Source of the DNA: Diprion similis
Taxonomy: Eukaryota; Arthropoda; Insecta; Hymenoptera; Diprionidae
Assembly: GCF_021155765.1 (NCBI RefSeq)
Contig: NC_060108.1
Coordinates: 21,415,025 to 21,479,024 of the forward strand
Length of the DNA: 64,000 nucleotides
Reading direction: 5' to 3'
Each line of letters begins with the position of its first letter. Positions within the stretch are counted from its first letter, which is position 1. Shown in pieces: positions 51,261-60,454 of this stretch. Position numbers and translations under genes: made by a program. The notes under the pieces were generated by a model. It had not been told where the DNA came from and ran no database searches. It saw only the letters and a program-made list of their open reading frames with translations.

Positions 51261-52152
51261 CAGCCATCCACAAGTTTTCTGTTACCACTTGTAATTTCTA
51301 TGCACTATTTAGCCACTCGAAAACTGAGCACAATAAAGGAACATTATCCATTCCACAAGTGAAATCGGATGCCGTCACGCACTGCAGATATCAGTAAATA
51401 CGAAGTACCGTATTTGGTATTGTTTCGAGTTCAAGCCGACTCCCAATTCTGAGACAGTATTTTAGGATGTTTTTCTTAGTTACGCGCACATAAGACGGGT
51501 CCTCGTATAAGACAAGGACGATTTTGGTAGGTGCTGTCAGCGATAAAAAACCTAAGTTGATAATCGAAACGATAGGGTAATGAATAAATCAATCAAGATA
51601 TGAGTTTTGAACATACACTCCTTCTTTATTCTGATAAAAAAAATTAGTTTCTGTTGCTTCACACCACGAGAGAACCTTCAATTATTTGACAACGGTATGA
51701 GTTGTAATGGCATGCAACGTTTCAAACCGTGGTAAATATTGTGCAGTATCAGTATAAATATAATTGCGTATACCCACACAATTACGTATTTACAAGTAGG
51801 TTCAGGGTTGTTTAAAAATACATGTCTTATTCAGTCTTTTCATCATAATATCAAGCTACGCTTAACTATAAACACTTTTTACACTTTTAGCTACGAAAAG
51901 AAATTCTATTATCAATATTTTTTTCATGATTGTCATTCACATAGGAATTCCGATAATATCAAGTGTAATTGCTAAAAAAAATATTGTATATGAAACATAC
52001 TAGTAGCATATAAATGCATTCCTTGCAAACATCGTACTTTCGACATCTAAAAAAATAATAATATCAAATTAAAACATTATCCATATGCGTTACGAAAAAA
52101 AGTCTGTCAAGAACTCCTTTCCTTTCCCATCATTAACAAGGACATACCTGAA
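51261..52152. other. AT-rich intergenic DNA between satellite relics and the RhoGEF 3' end
   Basis: I see no gene here. The stretch is AT-rich with scattered stops in all frames. The open frame at 51,739-51,975 has low-complexity composition and no recognisable domain, so I do not call it. The left part is simple non-coding DNA. The right part probably holds the 3' untranslated region of the minus-strand RhoGEF. Confidence 0.6.
51625..51630 (-). terminator. Candidate polyadenylation signal for the RhoGEF gene
   Basis: TTTATT on the plus strand reads AATAAA on the minus strand, about 520 bp after the RhoGEF stop codon at 52,153-52,155. It is the only canonical hexamer I found between the stop and the satellite relics. 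A non-canonical signal nearer the stop is possible. Confidence 0.35.
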
Positions 52153-54778
52153 CTACTTCAATTTAAACAATTCTCTTAGGGATGAACCAACACCTGATAT
52201 GAATTGGGACACAAGTTTCATAGAAGACCATTCTTGCTGCTGCGAGTTTTGTTTAGAACTGCTATCAGAAGACTCGAGGTTTTTCTGTAGCGGCGTCGGT
52301 GAATCTGGAGCCTCTTCAATTGCATCTAAATTCACGGTCATCAGTGAATCTCCGCAATCATTGACCCTTAGTCTTGGTCCACTACTGCACGCAGTGGTTG
52401 TAAGGTCAGTTGGATTCTGTAAATAAAGAAGTGAATACCTATTATTTCATATTTTCGCAGTGTGCCTGGAATATGGAATGACGCCTCAAACAATTAATGA
52501 GATCATAGAATAAGTTGACGTGAAAACGGACTGGCTTCGTGGGGGATAAGTGACTGCCGTGAGAAAAATCCAACAGGCACTCACCCTTTGCTTGATGTCA
52601 GTCTTGTCCGAGTTACTGTAACGTAGTGGATAGAGAGAGTCCAAGTAAGGATCCGTTTCTTGTTCTACACGACGAACCCTTGATTCCTTAAAAATAAGCT
52701 TTTCCACCCATGATTTTTTATTTTCCTTGTTGCCAGCATTGTTGCTCCTCAGTCTTTTAAATCGTCGAAACAAAAAACAATCTCCTTCATCGTCATTATT
52801 TCCTTCGCCCTCACGATCGCGATTTATGTAAATTATAGTAGAAAGATTTGGATCCTCCTAATTTCAGAAACAACCCGTCATTAATTATTTTTACAAATTT
52901 GGAATTAGAATATTTTGCAAAACTGAAACCTTGAATACTTAGCATGACTTCGTTAAATGAATCAAAAATCAATTTGATCAGCTTACCAATGCTGGTATAT
53001 TTTCTGTAGATCGTTTTCTTTTAAATCGCTTTGTAGGAATACTTTCAGATGGGAATTCATTTATTTGATTCTTCCGCAGAGGTCTTCTAGAGCTGCTATC
53101 TTTTCTTAATGTTTGGCGACATTCAATGTACTAGAAAATAGATACAAAGTGGTAGCAATCATTTAACGAAAACGAAAACACATTACCTTTCCATGTGAAA
53201 ATTATGCGACCAAAACAAAAACATACTAAGGATATAAAATACCTTTTTCACCGCATCCTGTAACGATTGAATCCAATCTTCGCTATCCCCATTTTCAGAA
53301 TACAGTAACAAGCTTTCTTGCAGACAGGTGACCCTAAATAACCCACCACTGAGTACCCTTTGTATAGTGCATTTGTTTAACGGTAGTAAACAACATACTG
53401 TCAACGAACTTTCAGGATCTCCTTTGCAATACAATAAGGTATCACTCAATAGTACGAAGTGCCTTCGATACGAAACACTACCGCCTCTGGAAACGCGCAT
53501 CAGTGCTCCTTGCCTTATCAATTTTCGACCTGGTTTTACCAGATTGAGTGATCCGTTGATGTGCTTTTGCAATTCCAATAGTTTCTGCATATCTTCATGC
53601 TCAGCTACCAAGGCGTTGATGTGTGCTGCTGCTTTTTCAACTTCAGCCAACGATGCTGCATCAAATATAATGGTCAATTGTAATCATTGATTCAAATCTT
53701 TGGAAACAAGAGTATTTGTGCATTAACAAAGATAAACTCATGCTGATAGATTCTTAATTGTTAATGAAGTACGAAGAACTTGAATTGAATCTACCCTGTA
53801 GAATTTTGTAATCCTTATCCTTGGCAGAAGTGTGCTGAAGAACTTCTTTCAGAAGCAGCCTATACCTAGGTATTCTTTGGATCGGAGCAATCAGTAAGGA
53901 TGACAATTTCCTACCAACCTCAGGCCGTGTCTCTTGTTTCATTATGAAATTCCTTGCCTCCTGATCATTTTTCTGAGTACCCTGTGAACAGTATTACTAT
54001 AAAAAAACTGTATTGAAATATGTATATTCATGAAGTTTGAAACTCGGGATGAAGTTCCCGATCTTTAGAGAAACGAAAGGAAACTCTAATTCAGTTCAAG
54101 TACAAACCTGCAGTAGCATTAATGCTTGTTTATAGTCGTAAGCATAAACCGAATACAGTTTAAAAAATGGAGCCAGCTTGTAAAAGGCTCTCGCTACATT
54201 GTCCGGATCTTGCTTCAACTCCCTGAGTAGTTCTCCATTAACATTGTAAATCGTTTCAATGTTCCCAAACAGTGCAATATACGATGCATGGTTGATAATC
54301 TTCTTTTCATTCATTGGGATCATAAAAAACTAATGGCAATTGAACAGAAATAGCACAAGTTACTATCTCATATGAATGTAGTCACACGAATGCTGAATTT
54401 TTGTTGTACCTGATAAAATATGTGAAAAACTTATGTGTATGTATGTTGAGAAAAATTGATTTACCTGCATGATAAGCTCAAGCTGGTGCAAATAAGCGAC
54501 TTCAGACATCAAAATTTCCTGGACAGCTTGAGCTCTCAAATTTTTCTCCCTCTCAATAGTGCTTTCTTTGTTAATATCATCCAAGGCGCTCAAAACTGTA
54601 TTTATAATAATTTCACGAATGCTTATACCCATGTTTTTCTGGAAATATATATACCATCCCACATAACTATTTATTTCCTACCTTTCATTCTTGTTCTTGT
54701 GGTCAAAATATTCCTATCATTGATAATATTTCTGAGCTCAACGCTCAATGTTTTCTGAGGTGTACGTGGCGAGTTCAT
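52153..54778 (-). CDS. Rho guanine nucleotide exchange factor with DH and PH domains
   Basis: Proposed coding exons in transcript order are 54778-about 54743 (uncertain), 54638-54465, 54329-54108, 53981-53795, 53655-53243, 53130-52987, 52857-52585 and 52416-52153. All junctions from the second exon on have GT-AG ends and matching phases; the total is about 570 aa. Residues about 47-225 form a DH domain, with LRAQAVQEILMSEVAYLHQL opening it and LLIAPIQRIPRYRLLLKEVL as the conserved helix that contacts the GTPase. Residues about 250-344 form a PH domain with the late Trp (SEDWIQSL). DH-PH proteins load GTP onto Rho-family GTPases at membranes or the cortex. The tail has basic clusters (KRFKRKR, RRFKRLR) and a KEN motif at 436-438. 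There are no BRCT repeats, so it is not Ect2/Pebble; the subfamily (FGD- or ARHGEF39-like) is a guess. The first exon relies on a weak GTTGAG donor; the alternative start is ATG 54632-54630. Confidence 0.82.
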
Positions 54779-55780
54779 TTTTGTATTCTCGTTGCCTTAT
54801 TTCCTCAGTTAGAATATGTCATATCCTACGGATACAGCATTTGCAACTGAAAGAAGTTTAAAGAAAAAAAGTAAACAAATGTCCGCAAAATTGCAAACTT
54901 CAGTCAGATTCTTGGCATGATTGAATCATAAAACTTTAATAGCAGTGCAAAACTCACACTATTAATAGCTAAATATAAAGTATGTACGCATTCTGCAGTC
55001 GAATAGCACATTTGAATAAATAGGGTGTACTGACAGTCTTGCAGCGAATGACATTTACGAACCGGCAAACGACCTGAAGCCGTTTCATGTTTGAAAATTG
55101 AAAAAGATGAAAGTAATTGGGCTCACCTATTAGATCGATGAACGTGAAAGGAATTCTTACTGATCGAACGTTATAACGTACAAAAATCAGTATGCAAATT
55201 ATCTAATTAAGGAGAAAAAAATACGCGACGACAATTCATGCACGCGTATCCAAACTTTCCAACTTCTCAACATTTTAATTCATCAACGCCAACTGTCGGC
55301 TGTAAACCCAACTACGACCGTTGGAATATGGAGTCAGTGTGTAGGTGAAAATGCGAATGCATAGATGATCACACGCCGCACACGCTTCCGTGTATCCCTA
55401 CTACGCGATCCGCACTTCGCGGTTCAACCAATGAACCTCAAGACTTGCAGGAATGTCAGAACTACTATCCAATGAAAGACCAGCTGTGAAATTCGTTATT
55501 TCAAACCACGGACCATCGGTAGTCGTCTACCTGACGAGATTAAATGGCATACACAACGAGCCTGTACGGAGAGCCAAGAGACTGTTGCAGCTGTGAATTT
55601 TAGACTTTCCTAAGTATATTGTTAGTGAATATTTATTAATTTTTATTAGTTGGTCCTCTGTCTAGTCTCAGATGATTCATTAAATAATCCAAGCAGTCGT
55701 GTAAACAGTTATGACCTCCTGATTTAACTTCGGACGTAGGGCATGAAAGCACGCCAATAAACTACGCTCGAATTTCTCGA
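54779..55780. promoter_or_regulatory. Shared intergenic region between divergent RhoGEF and Aurora A genes
   Basis: About 1 kb separates the proposed RhoGEF start from the untranslated first exon of Aurora A. No open frame here looks coding. Transcription of both genes probably starts inside it, and upstream non-coding exons of the RhoGEF may also lie here. Confidence 0.5.
55428..55505. promoter_or_regulatory. Two CCAAT boxes followed by a CHR-like element
   Basis: CCAAT occurs at 55,428-55,432 and 55,469-55,473, 41 bp apart. TTCAAA (TTTGAA on the other strand, the CHR core) lies at 55,500-55,505, about 27 bp further on. Paired NF-Y-type CCAAT boxes followed by a CHR are characteristic of G2/M genes controlled by DREAM/MuvB-type complexes in animals. 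The position upstream of a mitotic kinase fits, but each motif is short and could occur by chance. Confidence 0.35.
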
Positions 55781-55827
55781 AACTGGAGACTTTCGCACAT
55801 TTGCAAAAAAAATCTTCACTTGCACAG
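55781..55827 (+). other. Candidate untranslated first exon of Aurora A
   Basis: A strong donor, CACAG|GTAAGC, ends at 55,827. A matching acceptor, ttaacgattgcag, ends at 56,020, just before the Aurora start codon. The 5' edge given is arbitrary because the transcription start is not visible. The 193-bp gap contains no competing signal that I noticed. Confidence 0.45.
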
Positions 55828-56047
55828 GTAAGCACACAGACTCATCATAACACAACACTTCGGAAGCTTTTTCCAAATATTTTGGTCGACTTGAACGTGT
55901 CTATGCCATGCTTCTCTCTTTCATGGAAATTCCGTCTAGCGTTTATTACACAACAAAATTTTCCCCGTGATAAAATATTTGCAATACAAATTATGCTAAA
56001 TTTGTTGTTAACGATTGCAGAAATAAATCAGTTGAAGGTTAAACATC

Positions 56048-57650
56048 ATGCTGAAAGGAAAAGAAAACCAACCAAGAGCTGGAGTTCCGCAGATGGGTAC
56101 CGGGCTGAAAACTAGCAATATTAAACAGCTGAGAATCTCCAAGGGAACTTCAGTATTGTCAGAAATCGGTGCACCTAAAAATACCAAGGAGCATACAGTT
56201 TCTGAAATTATAAAAGAGGCGCCAAATAAAACTGTCGAAGCAAAGATCATAAGCGAGGATGAAAGCACAGAGAGAAAAAAAACAATGGAATTAATGCCAC
56301 CACCACCACCACCAAAATTACTCCCACCTCCAAAACCTGCTCAGTCTAGTACAGAAAGTCCCAACGAGAACTGTTCAACTGAAACTGACTCACAATCTGC
56401 AGGACAGGTCAAAGCTGCTCAAACTGGTGCTAAAAACGATTCGGAAAATGATAAGAAGTGGGTTCTTGCTGATTTTGATATAGGACGGCCTTTGGGAAAA
56501 GGAAAATTTGGGAATGTTTATCTAGCCAGAGAGAAAAAGTCCAAGTATATAATAGCTATGAAGGTGCTTTTTAAAGCTCAGATAAAAACAGCTGAAGTTG
56601 AGCATCAAGTCAAAAGAGAGATCGAAATTCAAACGCATCTCAGGTACTCGCATTGATTTTAAATATTTTATATATCTCAGTCAGGCTGTTAAGTTTATTT
56701 GATATTTTTGTCATTAGTATTGTTTTTGTATAATTTCATTCTGAGCATGACTGCCTAAGAAAGCTTTCTAATACCATACAGCTATTTATAATGCAATCAT
56801 TACTTCCAGACATCCAAATATTTTGAGAATGTATGGCTATTTCCATGATGACAGAAGGATTTATTTGATCTTGGAGTATGCACCAAAAGGAGAATTATTT
56901 AAGGAATTGAAAGCACAACCAAACGAAAGATTTGATGAAGTGAGGTAAGGATTTTGCTGCATGTATTCATTTTAATCATCCGTTATCCGGATGATACGTA
57001 GTATATATAGTGGTGAACGATGTCTAATAGCAATTAAACACCACACATAACAAAATGTATCATTTGCAGAACGGCTACTTATATCTCTCAGTTGGCTGAT
57101 GCGCTCAAGTACTGTCATAGTAAGAAAGTTATTCATAGAGACATTAAACCAGAAAATTTGTTGCTTGGAAGTAAAGGAGAATTGAAAATTGCTGATTTTG
57201 GATGGTCGGTTCACGCACCTGGTTCCAAAAGAGAAACTCTGTGTGGAACTTTGGACTATTTACCACCAGAAATGGTTCTAGGTGCGACACATGATCACAC
57301 TGTAGATTTATGGGGAGTTGGTGTACTCTGCTATGAATGTCTGGTGGGCAAACCCCCATTCCTCGCTACAACATACAAAGACACTTACCATAAGATTAAA
57401 GGAGCTGATTATAGGTGTCCTTCCTACCTCAGCGACGGAGCCCGGAATCTCATTTCTCAGGTTAATATAAATGAGATAAAGCATTTAATCGTAATATATG
57501 TCATGTAAGCATATGGATTTCTAAAGGTTCATCATTTTTTTTCTTTTTTAGCTACTGGTTGTGAATCCTGAACATCGATTATCGTTAACTGATATTTTAA
57601 ACCACCCCTGGATTGTATCTAACCGAACCATGGAACCAACGAAACAATGA
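56048..57650 (+). CDS. aurA: Aurora A-type serine/threonine protein kinase
   Basis: Coding exons are 56048-56643, 56810-56944, 57070-57460 and 57552-57650, with consistent phases, giving 406 aa. An in-frame TGA at 56,033-56,035 supports the start. Visible kinase landmarks are the glycine loop GKGKFG at 150-155, Lys172, Glu191, HRDIKPEN with catalytic Asp268, DFG at 286-288, and the T-loop Thr300 in RETLCGT, followed by DYLPPEM. Gly208 in YGYF matches Aurora A Gly198, where Aurora B has Asn; that residue selects TPX2 over INCENP, so I call Aurora A. EYAPKGEL in the hinge is more Aurora B-like, so a dual-role ancestral form is possible. Aurora A drives centrosome maturation and spindle assembly. 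The N-terminal 140 residues look disordered, with a KEN box at 5-7 (an APC/C degron type) and a proline-rich run [15 protein letters not shown] at about 83-97. Confidence 0.95.
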
Positions 57651-57658
57651 GACTTGCA

Positions 57659-57668
57659 AATAAATAAA
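57659..57668 (+). terminator. Polyadenylation signals of Aurora A
   Basis: Two overlapping AATAAA hexamers (caAATAAATAAAtt) begin 9 bp after the stop codon, which would give a very short 3' UTR. Another AATAAA near 57,919 could give a longer form. Confidence 0.5.
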
Positions 57669-57669
57669 T

Positions 57670-58232
57670 TGTGATGGGATGAATCATTCATCTTTTAATT
57701 AATATTATTACGACGGTATAATGTTCAAGTATCAAAGAGATATATAATTTAAATTTGAGATATCTAGTTTTCTAGCACACAGTTAGAATTATTAGTGCAA
57801 CTGATTTCAGATTCCACATTCTGTAGGTACTTGATCGATATTTATATGATACGTATTATCATTATATTAATATTGTTACTCCACTCATACATGTAAAGTT
57901 GATGAATAATTTTAAAAAATAAATATTCGTTCCTAGATAATGTGCCTGTGCATTGATTAGTTCCTCCAACCTTTAATGAATAATTTTATAAGTAGTGAGC
58001 CACATGATTGAGAAAAATGTTTATTTAGTCTGTTTATAATCATTTTATTATCTCTTTACGAAACCTTGGCCCTTACAGAGGAATACAAATGATTAAATTC
58101 GTACACGGATTACTGAATCGATTCAGACACAATTCAAAGTTATCGGATTACAACAGGTTGGTGAAATTGTGGCACAATTATCAAAGACAGATCAACCGAT
58201 GATTAGTGACGAAGATTTTTTACACTTTTCAA
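57670..58232. other. AT-rich 3' intergenic region between convergent Aurora A and eIF3d
   Basis: There are no open frames of interest. The two genes end facing each other. TTTATT at 58,020-58,025 (AATAAA on the minus strand) lies about 208 bp beyond the eIF3d stop and probably ends its transcript. The Aurora alternative signal near 57,919 lies on the other side, so the transcripts need not overlap. Confidence 0.55.
58020..58025 (-). terminator. Candidate polyadenylation signal of eIF3d
   Basis: This is AATAAA read on the minus strand, about 208 bp after the eIF3d stop at 58,233-58,235. It is the best canonical hexamer in the expected place. Confidence 0.5.
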
Positions 58233-60194
58233 TTAACTTTGAAAAGCGTCATTTCCTGGTTCATCGTCATCTTCATCCTCTTCGCCCTCACTCTCGAAAG
58301 TATTATCGGGAATATCGTAAAGCCGAATCATAGGCTTGTTCGGATCTTTCATGATCAAGAATTTTCCGTCTTTTTGCTTCATGCAAATATCAATGATACA
58401 ACGCAGAATACCCCATGCGTTGTCCATGTTCAGATTGATCTGTGTTGCGAACTCGTTCGGCTTATACTGCTGTGTTCCCAGGATAACGTGCTTACTAGAA
58501 TCGCGTACCATGGCACGAGAAACGTACCCGAATTTCAGCTGATCAGATCCTGCGAGCAGAGCCTGTACTGTCCACTTGGCGAGCTTGCAGGCGTTGTTTC
58601 TGAGCTCATTAGCCAAAACTGCACCCCGCTGAGTGTCCAATTTCTGTCTCCATTCAACACCATTAGCAAGTTTAGAATCCCACTCGTTCAAGGCCTTGAT
58701 AGTTAAGAATTGCAGTTCGTTATTTGGTCCTTGCATAACAGCATCATGTTCGCAACGGCATATGAGTACAACGCCATTATTCAAGTCCCATTTCCTGTAT
58801 CGATAAGCAACGCTAGCAACGTCACCTTCTTCTTCTTCGGAGATGAATGGATTGCCTTCTTCAAACTTGTATCTCGGTTCGTTCGATTTAAGAACTTGCT
58901 GTGAGAAGTTGTGGTTAATAAAAGTAGCTTCAAGAGCCAAATTTCGTGGAGAATTGAGAGAATTGCCATCGTCTTGAGGAGGCTCGACACTCGTTTCGTT
59001 TACGGTCAAAAGATCGAATTCCGTATTGTCTCTCTTGTCAAAGAACAGCTTATCTCCAATCTTTTCAATGACAATGTCCCACGAGTAATTGCTGCGGGTG
59101 CAGCACATGATTGTAGCCAAAATAGCATCAGTCGCGTACACAGTGCCCTCTGTCTTGGACAATTTACGAATTATCGGGTCGTCGGTAGTTGTTACAGTAT
59201 GGAATATACGGTCGATGCGCTGCAGCGGTTTTTCATTCTTGACGTTAACTCTGTCGTAAGCTTTGTCATAATATTCTAATGATCCGCAGCAAAGTATGTC
59301 CTCGACATCTTTGACGCCAGGCAAAGAGAGTTTGGTCAATCTTGGGAAGTCCATTTCCTCAATGGTGACCCAGTCAGGCCTGACGGTAACAGAAGCATCA
59401 CGAATTTTGATCGGTGGCTGATTCTTATGATTTCTAAAACCTTGCTGACGACCCCAGCGCTTGGGCTGTCCCTTTCGATCGCGTTCTCGGAGCTTAATCC
59501 TTCCTAGCTGCTGCATCTGACTAACTCCTCCACGCTGTCCACCGCGACCTCTCATGTTACGCTGATTCTGGCGGAATCTGCCACGTTGGTACGGAGGTTT
59601 CTGCACTCTAGTTGTGTCCACCAAATGGAAGGTAGACTCATCCTCCTCGTGATAATAGGCGTACTGGCTGCCAGAGCCAAACTGAGACGCATATTTGTCT
59701 AAATTAGAGTAAACGAATCATAATTAATTCCAAACAAACGTAGCAACTAGTTTAGGAAGTAAGAATTGACGGTTTCATCATCTGTTATTTTCATTCAATT
59801 GAATAATATTTCAAGCACTAGAAAATGGAAAATATGTACAAATCCGAAAAGGAAATGTTAGGTTAAAATGAGCAGTGACGTGGTGGCTGTCAACTTACTG
59901 GTGAACTTTTTATCCTGGAAGGCGGCTCCGGTCCAGTCCGATATCTGAGGGATAGCGATGAGAAATAAGTAACGATTTTTGAGTAGTAAATTGGGTGAGG
60001 TAAAGCATATGCCGACAAACCTTGCCGAGCCTGTCGCCCTTCGAGAACGGTTGATAGGGTATATCCTTGAATTGATCCGGCATTTCGCACGGACCCCATC
60101 CCGTAGAGTTGTTTTGTACAGCCGGTGCGACGAAGTGAGGTACCTTGTCGATCTTCTTCACATCGTCTTCCACCTGTCCGCCTTCCTCGCTCAT
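58233..60194 (-). CDS. eIF3d: Eukaryotic translation initiation factor 3 subunit D
   Basis: Coding exons are 60194-60021, 59944-59899 and 59698-58233, with GT-AG introns and consistent phases, giving 561 aa, close to the usual animal length (about 550). An in-frame TAA at 60,212-60,210 precedes the ATG. The N-terminus ([20 protein letters not shown], then [22 protein letters not shown]) is typical of eIF3d. An RG-rich segment (RGRGGQRGG, about 123-131) fits RNA contact. The large central and C-terminal domain, which in other animals binds the mRNA 5' cap for selective initiation, appears complete, and the protein ends in an acidic tail ([19 protein letters not shown]). eIF3d sits on the 40S head as part of the eIF3 complex in the cytoplasm. 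The start lies 260 bp from the divergent LRRC45 start, so the two probably share a promoter. Confidence 0.96.
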
Positions 60195-60454
60195 TATTGT
60201 AGACGCGATTTAACTAGACATACATGTAAAAGAGGAACACACGCGAGACGGCCGCATCTGTTCCGGAAACAGCGTAGCGGCCGGAAGACGGTGCTGTGCC
60301 CAAACGATGGTGGCGACGCCGAAGCGTCGCGGCACAAACCTCGAACGCCGATCGATATGAAATGAGACGATCCGTCAAAATCAAAAAGCGGTTACTCGGA
60401 GTTTATCATTCGACAATCAAGGTCTCTGTTTAGTGAAAATTATTAAGCAAGCGC
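60195..60454. promoter_or_regulatory. Compact bidirectional promoter between eIF3d and LRRC45
   Basis: Only 260 bp separates the two start codons. The region is clearly more GC- and CpG-rich than the surrounding DNA and has no TATA box that I can see. It contains an ETS-type CCGGAAG at 60,281-60,287 and a related ttccggaaac at 60,261-60,270. TATA-less CpG-rich short promoters between housekeeping genes are common in animals. The motif assignments are by eye. Confidence 0.6.

Noticed and set aside
51739-51975. 78-aa plus-strand open frame
   Set aside because: It lies in AT-rich DNA with biased, low-information composition, no domain and no splice or polyadenylation context.
52085-52426. 113-aa plus-strand open frame
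   Set aside because: It is antisense to the last RhoGEF exon, whose minus-strand frame fits the splice phases.
52153-54778. Ect2/Pebble as the identity of the RhoGEF
   Set aside because: There are no BRCT repeats upstream, and the gene starts directly before the DH domain.
58206-58706. 166-aa plus-strand open frame
   Set aside because: It is the antisense shadow of the conserved eIF3d coding exon.
59979-60365. 128-aa plus-strand open frame across the eIF3d start
   Set aside because: It is antisense to eIF3d exon 1 and extends into the CpG-rich promoter, which lacks stops by composition.
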